From: Anoxybacillus ayderensis
Lineage (GTDB): Bacteria; Bacillota; Bacilli; Bacillales; Anoxybacillaceae
Assembly (NCBI RefSeq): GCF_000833605.1
Contig: NZ_JXTG01000003.1
Span: 62,001-126,000, forward strand
Length of the DNA stretch: 64,000 nt
Direction: 5' to 3'
This document shows, piece after piece, positions 49,284 to 59,200 of this stretch; within the stretch, counting starts at the first letter, position 1, and every line of letters begins with the position of its first letter. A model generated the notes under the pieces. The model saw nothing but the letters and a program-made list of their open reading frames with translations. It did no database searches and was not told the DNA's origin. Made by a program: the position numbers and the translations under genes.

Positions 49284-49311
49284 ACATTTCTTTCGTTGTT
49301 TTCATATGATT
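49284..49311 (+). promoter_or_regulatory. sigma-K-like promoter of the gerP operon
   Basis: AC at 49284-49285, exactly 17 bases, then CATATGATT at 49303-49311, close to the sigma-K form AC-N17-CATANNNTA (only the final A differs). gerP operons are expressed late in the mother cell, consistent with this. Confidence 0.5.
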
Positions 49312-49346
49312 GGATAAGGGAAAGAATGAGAGAAAGGACGATGGCC

Positions 49347-49571
49347 ATGCCTTCCTATATCGCAGGTCCGATTAAAATTACGAACGTCAGTAGCGACGCG
49401 ACCGTCAATTTCGGCGATACGTTACAAATCGCACCAAAAAGTTCATCTAAATCGCTCGCAGGTGCCGGCGGCGGAAATACAGGAGATTTTTTACAAACGA
49501 ACACGTTCATCAGCTTTACAAATACAATCGATCCAGACATCGCCGATAGCAACGTAAAAAGCAAGGGATAG
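49347..49571 (+). CDS. Extra GerPA/GerPF-type spore germination protein
   Basis: 74 residues of the small GerPA/PF family: MPSYIAGPIKITNVSSDATV, NFGDTLQIAPKSSSKSLAGA, GGGNTGDF and FTNTIDPDIADSNV near the end. The start is ATG 49347, with AAAGGA eight bases away; ATG 49341 is too near it. It stands first, right after the sigma-K-like promoter and before gerPA, so this locus has three proteins of this type where B. subtilis has two. It is nearer GerPF in its N-terminus (GPIKI). Confidence 0.8.
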   Translation: MPSYIAGPIKITNVSSDATVNFGDTLQIAPKSSSKSLAGAGGGNTGDFLQTNTFISFTNTIDPDIADSNVKSKG

Positions 49572-49574
49572 CCG

Positions 49575-49796
49575 ATGCCTGCCATTGTTGGAGCAGTCCA
49601 AATTAACAGCATCGGAAGCGGCGGCGTGTTTCATATCGGCGATGTATTTGCCATCTCTCCATACAGCGTAGCGAAAACGTTTGCTGGCGCTGGTTCATTT
49701 AATACAGGAGACGGCTTGCATATTTATAACCAATATAGCAACACGAATACGAACGACCGTGATATTGCCGATAGCAATATTACCGGAAACGCCTAG
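49575..49796 (+). CDS. gerPA: Spore germination protein GerPA
   Basis: 73 residues: MPAIVGAVQINSIGSGGVF, HIGDVFAISPYSVAKTFAGA, GSFNTGDGLHIYN and NDRDIADSNITGNA. GerP proteins help small germinants pass the spore coat. RBS AAGGGATAG; three bases after the preceding stop. Similar throughout to GerPF. Confidence 0.88.
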   Translation: MPAIVGAVQINSIGSGGVFHIGDVFAISPYSVAKTFAGAGSFNTGDGLHIYNQYSNTNTNDRDIADSNITGNA

Positions 49797-49808
49797 CGAG
49801 GTGGGAAC

Positions 49809-50021
49809 ATGAACTTTTATATTCAACAAACGATTTCCATTCATCAATTAAAAATCGGCTCGCTCACGAACTCATCCGTCCTTCAAATCGGAACGACCGG
49901 AAAGGTACAACCGCTCGCCACATTAAGCAATACCGGACAATTTACCGAACCCGCTCCGGAAGCAAAAATCAATATTCAAGGGGAAGAAGGACCGTTCGTC
50001 CCGCTTCAATCCCCTGTATAA
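49809..50021 (+). CDS. gerPB: Spore germination protein GerPB
   Basis: 70 residues. Begins NFYIQQTISIHQLKIGSLTN and SSVLQIGTTGKVQPLA, the GerPB pattern, with a proline-rich tail. GAGGTGGGAAC precedes the ATG. Position between gerPA and gerPC supports the name. Confidence 0.85.
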   Translation: MNFYIQQTISIHQLKIGSLTNSSVLQIGTTGKVQPLATLSNTGQFTEPAPEAKINIQGEEGPFVPLQSPV

Positions 50022-50093
50022 AACAGTGCTACTTCTTTTGGCTCGGCCATAAACTAGAAAATAAACGGGCCGAAAAAGAAGGAGGCAGCGCGC

Positions 50094-50690
50094 ATGTGGC
50101 ACGATTACTTTAAACAGCTCGAGGCATATTTAAAATGGCAACAACAAAAAATGCAATCGCTTGAACAAGCGATACATGATTTACAACAACAATATGAACA
50201 GTTAAAAAAAAAGCCGCGCACAACGATTGAAAAAATTGAATATCATTTTGATCAACTAAAAGTGGAAACGTTAGAAGGAACGTTAAATATCGGTCTAAAT
50301 CCTGCAACGTTCGGGGAAGATACGATTGAAAATTTTGCGGTTCCAAAAACACAAACAATTATTCCACAACCGACACCGCAACCGACACCGCTCTTTCGCA
50401 ACATTCAAACAGCCGTTCATTCATATTTAAAAGAAGAAGGAGAACACATCATCGCCCGCATCGAGCAAACGTATGAGCGGTCGCTTGATCCAACATATCG
50501 CCAATTTATATTGCAAGATATTGCTCGACAAATTGATGATCGCATTCATTTTTATTTGCGACAATATGGGGAAAGCGAAACAGAAAACGAACAATTACAA
50601 CAAAACATTATCGCTTATTTAAAACGAGACATTGAACATTCGATCGAGACATTTTTAAAACATTTACCACGAGAGGAGACGAACGAATGA
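50094..50690 (+). CDS. gerPC: Spore germination protein GerPC
   Basis: 198 residues. A coiled-coil N-terminus (about 8-45; FKQLEAYLKWQQQKMQSLEQ) precedes KIEYHFDQLKVETLEGTLNI, which has the family GTLNIG beta-segment; the rest is helical and charged. GAAGGAGG precedes ATG 50094. It overlaps gerPD by four bases. It is the only large GerP protein. Confidence 0.88.
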   Translation: MWHDYFKQLEAYLKWQQQKMQSLEQAIHDLQQQYEQLKKKPRTTIEKIEYHFDQLKVETLEGTLNIGLNPATFGEDTIENFAVPKTQTIIPQPTPQPTPLFRNIQTAVHSYLKEEGEHIIARIEQTYERSLDPTYRQFILQDIARQIDDRIHFYLRQYGESETENEQLQQNIIAYLKRDIEHSIETFLKHLPREETNE

Positions 50691-50884
50691 ATATGACAGT
50701 TGTGAATCATCATTTATCGGTTGGTCATATCGCCATCGGGGGGGTGGCGAGCGCCTCGCTCGTTTTAATCGGCGATAGCGAAACGATCCAATTAGCTTCC
50801 GCATTCGACACACCGCCAGAATCGTTAATTATCGGTCCGTTTCCACAAAAACAAAACAATAAAAAAAATGAGGAAAAGCGATGA
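50687..50884 (+). CDS. gerPD: Spore germination protein GerPD
   Basis: 65 residues. VVNHHLSVGHIAIGGVASAS then LVLIGDSETIQLASAFDTPP, ending in a Lys/Asn-rich tail. Overlaps both gerPC and gerPE through ATGA junctions, so translation is coupled. Confidence 0.85.
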   Translation: MNMTVVNHHLSVGHIAIGGVASASLVLIGDSETIQLASAFDTPPESLIIGPFPQKQNNKKNEEKR

Positions 50885-51279
50885 GCCGCCTTTCCGTCGT
50901 TCATTTACTAAAAGCAAATGCCGTCTCCTTTAGCTCTGTCGTGCAAGTTGGAGACAGCCAACACATTCGTCTTTCTGGGCGGGCGCTTGCCGTTCAAAGA
51001 CAATTTGAATATGTCGACAGCAACGAATTTCCGCTCGCCTTTCCGATCTTTACAAAACTGATTCCGCTTCCACCTGTTGATCATGAACACGTTTGTCGTT
51101 ATACGTTGCACGATTGCCCGCTCATCGCTGTTCATTCCATTCGCATCATCGGGGTTTCTTCTACATCTGTCGTGCATATCGGTTCCACGAAAAATGTAGA
51201 AGCGGAATCACGAGTCAAACATATTCGTCAGCTGACAGAAAGGAGAGAACGACATGCCCGCTCTCGTCGGTCCGATTAA
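50881..51279 (+). CDS. gerPE: Spore germination protein GerPE
   Basis: 132 residues. It has two copies of the family beta-motif, VSFSSVVQVGDSQHIRLSG and GVSSTSVVHIGSTKNVEAES-like, joined by a Pro/Tyr/Cys-rich middle (HEHVCRYTLHDCPL). GAGGAAAAGCG precedes the ATG. Its end overlaps gerPF by 26 bases. Confidence 0.85.
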   Translation: MSRLSVVHLLKANAVSFSSVVQVGDSQHIRLSGRALAVQRQFEYVDSNEFPLAFPIFTKLIPLPPVDHEHVCRYTLHDCPLIAVHSIRIIGVSSTSVVHIGSTKNVEAESRVKHIRQLTERRERHARSRRSD

Positions 51280-51475
51280 AATTAACCTCGTCGCTAGCGG
51301 CGCCGTCATGCAAGTAGGGGATACGTTATATGTCTCACCGAAAATATCATCGAAAACATTCGCTGGCGCAGGCGCGTTTAATACAGGCAATTTTATTATC
51401 GCCAACAACGGCATTAGCTTAACAAATACGCTCGATTGCGACGCATTCGATCAAAACGTTGCCGACAATGCTTAA
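51254..51475 (+). CDS. gerPF: Spore germination protein GerPF
   Basis: 73 residues: MPALVGPIKINLVASGAVMQ, VGDTLYVSPKISSKTFAGAG, AFNTGNFIIANNGISLTNTL. AAAGGAGAG precedes ATG 51254, inside gerPE. Last gene of the operon; its end overlaps yisB by four bases tail to tail. Confidence 0.88.
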   Translation: MPALVGPIKINLVASGAVMQVGDTLYVSPKISSKTFAGAGAFNTGNFIIANNGISLTNTLDCDAFDQNVADNA

Positions 51476-51750
51476 CGCTTTTGCCGCTTCGCCTTTTTTA
51501 TTTTCGGCAACCGATCAGCTGGTTGTTTTCGAATCCACCGAATAAATGACGCGATGCGTTCATCATGTTGTAACCGCTCGATCGTATATAGCCGACTCGC
51601 TAATTCCTCGTTCGTATATAACGCGTGAATTTGCTTATGGCAAGGAAAGCATAGTTTGGCCGTTTCTGTTCCGCCATACTCTTTCGGCGTTAAATGATGA
51701 GCGGTGAACACAACATCGTCTCTCCCGCACAGTTCACATATTCCTTTCAT
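51472..51750 (-). CDS. yisB: HNH-family nuclease YisB
   Basis: 92 residues. Zinc-knuckle CELCGR at the N-terminus, the HNH core TAHHLTPKEYGG, and CFPCHKQIHALY. A basic tail (PKIKKAKRQKR) may bind DNA. GGAGACGGGCG precedes the ATG. It lies downstream of sbcC, as in B. subtilis, probably cotranscribed. The target is unknown. Confidence 0.85.
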   Translation of the reverse strand: MKGICELCGRDDVVFTAHHLTPKEYGGTETAKLCFPCHKQIHALYTNEELASRLYTIERLQHDERIASFIRWIRKQPADRLPKIKKAKRQKR

Positions 51751-51762
51751 CGCCCGTCTCCT

Positions 51763-54700
51763 TTACATCACTTCAAGTTGGACTGTCGTTCCTTTTCCAG
51801 ACGGTTCTGCTGGTTTTACAATGAGCCGTTTCGGCATGCGCGCATGCAACTCTTGAACGTGGCTAATGACCCCGATCGCCATATGTTCTCCTCGCAATCG
51901 TTCTAATGCGGTCATGACGACATCTAACAACTCCTGGTCAAGCGTGCCGAATCCTTCATCTAAAAAGAAAAATTGCAACGGATATTCCCCGCGCAGCTGA
52001 ATTTGCGCCGATAGCGCTAACGCTAACGATAAAGATGTTAAAAACGTTTCGCCTCCCGATAATGTCGTCACCGGACGACGTACACCTCCGTTTGCATCGT
52101 CACGAATGACAAAACCTCCTTCGGAATCTAGCTCAATCGCATAACGCTGTCTCGTCAATTCCCCAAGTCGTTCCGATGCATAGCGCGTCACATGAACGAG
52201 CTGTTCTTCCGCAATAAATTCAACGAAGCTATTTCCGCGCAACACTTTTTGCAGCTCCTCGTACTGACCGACGAGCTTTTCTAGTTGCATTCTTTCTTGG
52301 TGCAATTGTTCAAAGCGCGCATGTTTCGCCTCTAAATCAGCGACGATCGCTTCAAGTGAACCGAGTTGCCGCATATGTTCGTCCACTTGTTGCTTCGCTT
52401 GTTCGTACGCGCACATCGTTTCTTCCCATTGTTGTTTCGTCATGACGACGCCATTCATCGCCTCATTTAATCGCTGCCATTCATTTTGTAGCTTCATGAG
52501 TATATCTTTATATTGTTGAATGTCATGAGCGATTTGTTGTTTCGTTTGTTCATCTAAGCGGGACGCAAGCACATCATCCACCGTTTTGAAAACAGTTTTT
52601 TGGAATTGTTCTGCCAACATTCGTTCCGCTTCTTGTTTTCGCTTCTCTCCTTCTTGTAAAGCGACATCTGCGGCTTGTTTGTCCGCTTGCAACGTGTGCA
52701 GTTGTTGTTGTAATGACATCCATCGGGCATACGCCTCTTCTTCTTCACGCTTGACACGTTGTAACGTTTCCTCTATACGAATGAGCTGTTGTTTTACAGA
52801 CTCCTCATCCATTCCTTCTGGCAGCGTTTGTTTATATTGTTCATATTGTTGCTGTTGCATATTCCATTCAGTTGTCCATTCTGCTTTTTGTTTTATGACC
52901 TCTTGATACGTTTCTTTCCATTGCTCTAATTCCGCTCGTTTATTATCTAGTACGGTCACGCTTTTTTCAATGCGCTGTTGCAACTGCTGGGCTTCCTGTT
53001 CGCGCTTGCGAAGGTTGCGAACGATGTCATCGACTTGTTCAAACGATACATCTGGATACGCCTCATGCCACATCTTTTTTTCTTGTTCGATGCGCGTGCG
53101 TCGCTCTGCACATTTTTCCTCTAATTCAGCCATTTGTTGACGAACGGTTTCCATTTGATACGCATATTGTTGCTCCTTTTGTTTTTGCTCGTTCCATTTT
53201 TCGATATAGCGATACATCCGATCGCGGCATGCGATATAATCTTGTTGCAACGCCTTCCCTTCGATTTCGATTTCTTTTAAAGAAGAAAGCGGTGCTTCTT
53301 CCACTTCTCGTTTCACTTTTTCCACATCGACACGTTGTGGCAAAGGGTGGCGTACCATCATTTCAGACAACTGTTCGACTTGCATTTTTATTTGCTGTAT
53401 TGCCGCAACGAGCTGTTCTCCGATTTGAATAGAACGGTCGATCCGTTCGAGCGCTTCTTCATCGAGCGCCACTTGTTGTCTTTTTGCTCGATTTGGATGA
53501 TGCGTCGAACCACAAACCGGACAAGCTTCCCCATCGCGCAAGCGTTCAGCTAACGTCGCCGCTAAATCATGTAGACGTGCCGCCTCCATTTGCTTTTTTT
53601 CCTCTTTCCATTGATAGACGAGCACCATCGCTTGCTTTTCCCGCTCACAGACGCGATGATACAACCATTCTACATGACGAAACTCTTCCGCTAGACGCGC
53701 TTCAAGTTGTTTCATTTGTTTTATTTCTCGTTCATACGTTTGTTTCATCGCTTCATATGTTTTCAGTTTTTCTTCTTTTTCCTTTTCGATTTCTTCAAGC
53801 GCTTGCCGCTGCAATTGAATGTGTTTCTTTTTTTCATCCACTTGTTCCAAACGCTCTTTTACATGCACGTCAACTTTTTTCTCTTCCCATTGTTTTTTTA
53901 ATTCCGCTTGTTTTGCACTCCATGTTGTATATTCTTGCGTGCATGTGTCAACGCGAAGGCGCGCTTCTTGTTCTTTTTCCTCTATCTCTTGCAAACTCGC
54001 GCGTAGCTTTGCTTGTTGTTGTTCAAGCGACCGCATAAGCGCCAACGTTTGTAGCGCTTGTTTCAGCTGCTCTTGTTTTTGCAACGATTTCGGTTCTTCT
54101 TCGTTCTTTTTCGCACGACATTGTTCATATTGTTTACTTGCTTGTTCATACATCGTGCGCACTTGCTGTAATTGGGCATCTCGTTCCTTTGCTTTTTGTT
54201 GCCAATGCGCAACTTCTTTTTCGCTTCGTTCCACTTGTTCAATATACGGAGCAAGACGTTCAGCTTCTTTGCTTCGTTCATACGTCTGCTCAAGCTGTTT
54301 CATCCGTTCTTCTTGCTTTCTCCACTCATCAAGCTGTTGTTCTACTTTTTCTTTTTCGCATTGCCATTGCCATAATTGTTTTTCTTTTTCGTATCGTTCG
54401 TGAATGTCGCGCAACTCGTTTTTCGCTCTCTCTAGCGCCTCTTTTCTTTCTGTCAACGCTTGCTTTTGCTTTTCGACTTGTTCTTTCGAAGCGTCGCCAA
54501 GCCCAGCTTGCTCCCCTTTGATCGCCTCTAACTTTGCGGACGCGTCTGCCAATTTATTTTTTAGTTTTTTATTTAATTCGTCGCCATATCGTTCAAGATG
54601 AAACAAGCGCTGAAGCATTTGACGGCGCTCCGATCCTTTTAACGACAAAAATTCAGCAAACTTTCCTTGCGGCAAAACGACAGCTCTTGTAAAATCTTTC

Positions 54701-55122
54701 ATTTCTAAACCGAGCAACTGTTTTACTTGTTCATCAACAAGACGCGTCTTATCTGCGATGACGACGCGCTCGTTTCCTTCTTCGATGAAGCGGCTGACGA
54801 CAGAACGAATGCGCAGCGCATCCGCGCGCTTAAACGAGCGCTCAACCGTATATCGCTTTACTCCTTCCGCATGTTGTAATTCAAATGTAAACGAAACGAA
54901 TAGTTCATTTTCCGCATGGTTCATAATTCCGTTCGTCTGATTTGCCGCGCGTTCGACATTTCCGTATAACGCGAGCGTCATCGCATCTAAAATCGACGAC
55001 TTTCCGCTTCCTGTCGGACCGAAAATGCCAAACAATCCCCCTTCGCATAGCCGTTCGAAATCAATCGTTTCCTTCTGGCGAAAACTATGCAACCCTGCAA
55101 TCGTTAAACGAATCGGTTTCAT
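51763..55122 (-). CDS. sbcC: DNA double-strand-break repair ATPase SbcC
   Basis: 1119 residues. Walker A in FGPTGSGKSSILDAM near the N-terminus, very long Gln/Glu/Lys coiled coils with the zinc hook CPVCGSTHHP near 536, and the C-terminal ATPase half with TTLSGGETFLTSLSLALALS and Walker B FFFLDEGFGTLD. With SbcD it forms the Mre11/Rad50-like complex that opens hairpins and blocked ends. It overlaps sbcD by four bases. Confidence 0.97.
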   Translation of the reverse strand: MKPIRLTIAGLHSFRQKETIDFERLCEGGLFGIFGPTGSGKSSILDAMTLALYGNVERAANQTNGIMNHAENELFVSFTFELQHAEGVKRYTVERSFKRADALRIRSVVSRFIEEGNERVVIADKTRLVDEQVKQLLGLEMKDFTRAVVLPQGKFAEFLSLKGSERRQMLQRLFHLERYGDELNKKLKNKLADASAKLEAIKGEQAGLGDASKEQVEKQKQALTERKEALERAKNELRDIHERYEKEKQLWQWQCEKEKVEQQLDEWRKQEERMKQLEQTYERSKEAERLAPYIEQVERSEKEVAHWQQKAKERDAQLQQVRTMYEQASKQYEQCRAKKNEEEPKSLQKQEQLKQALQTLALMRSLEQQQAKLRASLQEIEEKEQEARLRVDTCTQEYTTWSAKQAELKKQWEEKKVDVHVKERLEQVDEKKKHIQLQRQALEEIEKEKEEKLKTYEAMKQTYEREIKQMKQLEARLAEEFRHVEWLYHRVCEREKQAMVLVYQWKEEKKQMEAARLHDLAATLAERLRDGEACPVCGSTHHPNRAKRQQVALDEEALERIDRSIQIGEQLVAAIQQIKMQVEQLSEMMVRHPLPQRVDVEKVKREVEEAPLSSLKEIEIEGKALQQDYIACRDRMYRYIEKWNEQKQKEQQYAYQMETVRQQMAELEEKCAERRTRIEQEKKMWHEAYPDVSFEQVDDIVRNLRKREQEAQQLQQRIEKSVTVLDNKRAELEQWKETYQEVIKQKAEWTTEWNMQQQQYEQYKQTLPEGMDEESVKQQLIRIEETLQRVKREEEEAYARWMSLQQQLHTLQADKQAADVALQEGEKRKQEAERMLAEQFQKTVFKTVDDVLASRLDEQTKQQIAHDIQQYKDILMKLQNEWQRLNEAMNGVVMTKQQWEETMCAYEQAKQQVDEHMRQLGSLEAIVADLEAKHARFEQLHQERMQLEKLVGQYEELQKVLRGNSFVEFIAEEQLVHVTRYASERLGELTRQRYAIELDSEGGFVIRDDANGGVRRPVTTLSGGETFLTSLSLALALSAQIQLRGEYPLQFFFLDEGFGTLDQELLDVVMTALERLRGEHMAIGVISHVQELHARMPKRLIVKPAEPSGKGTTVQLEVM

Positions 55123-56282
55123 CGTTCATCCTCCTCAGCAACGAGCTGCAAAAATAGTTGAACGAGCTCTTCAGACGGCTTTCCTCCGCCTGTTTGCCGT
55201 TCATAAAAACGCGTAAACAACGTTTCAATCGGAACATCGGTGCGCACTTCACGCACAACATCGTCCTTTTTTAAGTAATTCGGGCGAATATGAACAAATC
55301 CGTCATACAATTTACGCAACCGATGTGTTTCTTCTAACGTTAACGATTGCTCGACATCAATTTCTAAATCAATCCACGCCCCGCGATCGCGCCCTTCCTC
55401 AATCCAACGATACACTTGCGCTAACCCTTCTGTCGCTTTCCATTTGACAAGCGGACGCCCTTTGGAAAGCCAACATTCTGAAATGGCAGGAGCAGAGCGC
55501 GGCTGCACGTCAACGATCGTCACCGACTTGCTGTATCCTGCTTCGGAAAAACTGTAGGCGAGCGGTGAGCCGGAATAGCGCGCCGGCATCACCGCATGTT
55601 TCACATCTTGAGGACGGTGCAAATGACCGAGTGCGACATATTGCGCACGCTGAGGGAAGCTTGCTGGCGACACCGTATATGCTCCGCCGAGCTCAATCGG
55701 GCGCTCGGAATCGCACGTTGCCCCTCCAGCGACATATAAATGACTCATTGCAATATTGACGGCATCTTCTTGAAATGATGCATTCATTTTTGCAAAAATG
55801 GCGCGAATGCGTTCATCATATCGTGCGCGCAACAACGTTTCATCGCATTCGTCGGAAAGCAATTCGTTCAAGCGCGACTCTGACGGATACGGAAGCGCCG
55901 CAACGATTAATATTTCATCAGCTGATGGAACATACAAGCGCTGCACAACATCCGTTGGAAATCCTAACAACGTAATCGCATGTTTTGCGGCAATCGGAGC
56001 GGCCGCACTTAAACGACCCGGGTGATCGTGGTTTCCCGCAATGACAACAACGTGACGTTTTCCGTGATCGCTCAAACGTGAAAGCGATTCATAAAAAAGC
56101 TTTTCCGCATCAGCAGGCGGATTGACTGTATCAAACGCATCGCCAGCAAGCAATACGACATCGATGTTTTCCTTCTGTACGATTTCTACTATTTCATCGA
56201 TCACCGCTTCTTGCTCGCTCAAGCGGCTTCGCCCTTCAAGCGTTTTCCCTAAATGCCAATCAGCCGTATGCAAAATACGCAA
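55119..56282 (-). CDS. sbcD: Exonuclease SbcD
   Basis: 387 residues. Metallophosphatase motifs: HTADWHLGKTLEGRSR, LLAGDAFDTVNPP, VVIAGNHDHPGRLS and, later, HLYVAGGATC and YVALGHLHRPQDV. It cuts DNA with Mn2+ alongside SbcC. One base after the addA stop. Confidence 0.97.
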   Translation of the reverse strand: MRILHTADWHLGKTLEGRSRLSEQEAVIDEIVEIVQKENIDVVLLAGDAFDTVNPPADAEKLFYESLSRLSDHGKRHVVVIAGNHDHPGRLSAAAPIAAKHAITLLGFPTDVVQRLYVPSADEILIVAALPYPSESRLNELLSDECDETLLRARYDERIRAIFAKMNASFQEDAVNIAMSHLYVAGGATCDSERPIELGGAYTVSPASFPQRAQYVALGHLHRPQDVKHAVMPARYSGSPLAYSFSEAGYSKSVTIVDVQPRSAPAISECWLSKGRPLVKWKATEGLAQVYRWIEEGRDRGAWIDLEIDVEQSLTLEETHRLRKLYDGFVHIRPNYLKKDDVVREVRTDVPIETLFTRFYERQTGGGKPSEELVQLFLQLVAEEDER

Positions 56283-56283
56283 A

Positions 56284-59200
56284 TTAATCCCCTCCCATCG
56301 CTACAAGTAGCGCACCGTCAAAAGCGTACACGTAAGTTTCGGTTACTTTCTTTTTCCAAATCGCTTCGATCGCCTCACGATATAACGCTAATTGCCCTTC
56401 ATATCGTCGCTTTAGTTGTTCCTGTGGGTCATTCATCCACGATACGCGATCTGTTTTATAGTCAATTAAAACGAGCCCGTATTCATCTTCAAATACGCAG
56501 TCAATGACTCCTTGAACGATCACCGTTTCCCCCTCCATCTCGTGCGCCAAATAAAACGGCACTTCCCGTTCAAGTCGCTTCGCACGTTGCATTCGCTTGC
56601 CGATCGGAGTGTGGAAAAAGGCAACGATGCTTTCTATATCAACCGCTTTCGCCTGCTCTTCGGTGAGCCATTCTCCGTTTATCATGCGCGCGATTTGCTC
56701 CTGCACCTCATGAGCAGTCACTTCTTTTGTTACGTCAATATGTTGCATCACAAGATGCATAATCGTTCCTCGTTCGGCTGGCGTCATCGTTTTCGCTTGC
56801 AAAAAGCGCGGCCGTTCAACGATCTCTTTTCGAAACGGCTGTTCGGCATGTCCACCGTATATGTCGCGTTGTCGTTTTAATTCCGATACACTTTGTTTCG
56901 CCCTTAACGTCGTTGCGCTCGCATACGTATACGTCCAAGAAAGGCGGCGCTTGACTTCTTCTTCATATTCGCTTTTAATCGCCACAGGTTGCAGTTGTTG
57001 AATCGCTTCAACGATGTCACGATGCTCATTTGCTTGCTCATCTTCTTGCTCAAGCGCATGCGCCGACACAACGTGCATCTCCCATAGCGATGCATCGTGA
57101 AGCACCGTTTTCGACGGACAAACGCTTTGTGGATGACGGATGAGGGCATAACCGAGCCAATCCGCATAGCTTTTTGCCTTTTCAATGACATACGCAGGAA
57201 GTTCCCACGTGGATGTATAAGTGACTTCTTGCCATTTTTTCTTTTCCGCTTCGATATCCTTTACCGTCGATACGATATATAACTTTTCTTTTGCACGCGT
57301 CAGCGCGACGTATAAAATGCGCATTTCTTCCGCAAGCATGTGCAGTTTCATTTTTTTCTTGATCGCTAGCTGCGCGATCGTCGGATAGCTTGCCCGCCAC
57401 GTCGGATGAACATAGCGCATCCCTAACCCGAAATCTTTATCTAATATGTAGTCGCCGCGCAAATCTTTCGTGTTAAATCGTTTTGCAGCACCTGCTAAAA
57501 AGACGATCGGGAACTCAAGCCCTTTACTTTTATGAATCGTCATCATGCGCACAACATCTTCTTGTTCTGTGAGCGAACGCGCCGCTCCAAAATCGTCCTC
57601 GCGCTCTTTTAGCCGTTCAATAAAACGTAAAAAGCGAAAAATGCCACGAAACGACGTTTTTTCATATTGTTTTGCGCGATCATACAACGCGCGTAAATTC
57701 GCTTGCCGCTGTTTTCCTCCCGGCATTCCGCCGACGTAGTCGTAAAAGTTTGTATCACGATACAATTGCCAAATGAAGTCAGCAAGCGGCTTTTGTCTTG
57801 CGGCTGTACGCCACTCCGATAAATACGAAAGCCAACGTTTCACTTTTTCATAAAGCTCATCATCTTGTGATTGCTCGACAAAAGCAAGCAACGCCTCATA
57901 AAATGCCCCGTCTTTTTTCGCCAAACGAATGCGCGCCAACTCATTTTCGTCCAATCCAACAATCGGTGAGCGAAGCACCGCTGCAAGCGGAATGTCTTGA
58001 TACGGATTGTCAATCACTTTCAAAAGCGATAACATAATTGACACTTCGGTCGCTGAAAAGTAACCTGTCGACAACTCGGCATATACCGGAACGTTTTGCT
58101 TCCGAAATTCTTCTAACATCGCTGAAGCAGACGACATCGAGCGACATAAAATGACGATGTCGCGATACATGAGACGCCGTTCTCCTTTTAAGCGACGGTC
58201 GTAAACGAAAAACGGCTCGGCAAGCAGTTGTTTGATTTTTTTCGCGATCCATCTCGCTTCAAGCTGAACGGCTGTCACATCTTCTTGTTCTTCTTCGTCG
58301 CTTTCTTCTTTTGCTTCATTAATCCACACACATTCGACTGGCACTTGTTTTTCCGGATAATCGCGCGCGCCAAAGCGAAGAGCCGCGTCATCGTCATAAC
58401 GCATGTCCCCGACCGTTTCCGTCATGAGTTGTCGGAAAATAAAGTTCGTTCCATCTAATATTTCTTTTCGGCTGCGAAAGTTTTTCGCTAAATCAATGCG
58501 CAATCCGCCCTCGCCGTCTTTCGTAAACCGATCATATTTTTGTAAAAAAAGCGACGGTTCCGCAAGACGAAAGCCGTAAATCGATTGCTTCACATCGCCG
58601 ACCATAAACAAATTGCCTGTCGCTTCATCGTCGTTACATACGAGCCGTAAAATAGACTCTTGCACCATATTTGTATCTTGGTATTCGTCGACGAGCACTT
58701 CGGCAAATTGCGCTCGATAATAAAGAGCCGCTTCCGACGGCTTGAACTCATGTTCCGCAGAACGATCGCGTAAAATGTGTAAACAATAATGTTCTAAGTC
58801 TGAAAAATCAACGATCCCTTTTTCGTCTTTTTTCGCTTGCAATAGATCGGCAAACCGTTGCACCATTTGTATGATCGTAGCAACCATCGGCTTCATCTCG
58901 CGCAAATGGCGCACGTATGTCGCGGGTTGAAACGAAAACAGTTCTTCTGTTACACTGTTTATTTCTTTTTTCACTTGCTCGCGCAGTTTTTTTACCTCAT
59001 CAATCAATTGTTCATCATATGTCCCGTCTTTCGGCTTTCTTTTTGCCGTCGCAAACGATACGTTTTTCATCGTTTCATGTAGCTTTTGCCACGATTCAGC
59101 ACGCGCCTCTTTGAGCTTGGCAATAACTTGTTGATCGCTAACGAGCGTTGCATGCAAATAATCCGGTCCACCTGGCTCTTTCGTTTTTTGCAACGCTTGC

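Noticed and set aside
53484-54403. Long plus-strand open frames (up to 194 codons) opposite sbcC
   Set aside because: They are Cys/Ser/Phe-rich mirror images of the coiled-coil codons, lack ribosome sites and are explained by codon bias of the real minus-strand gene.
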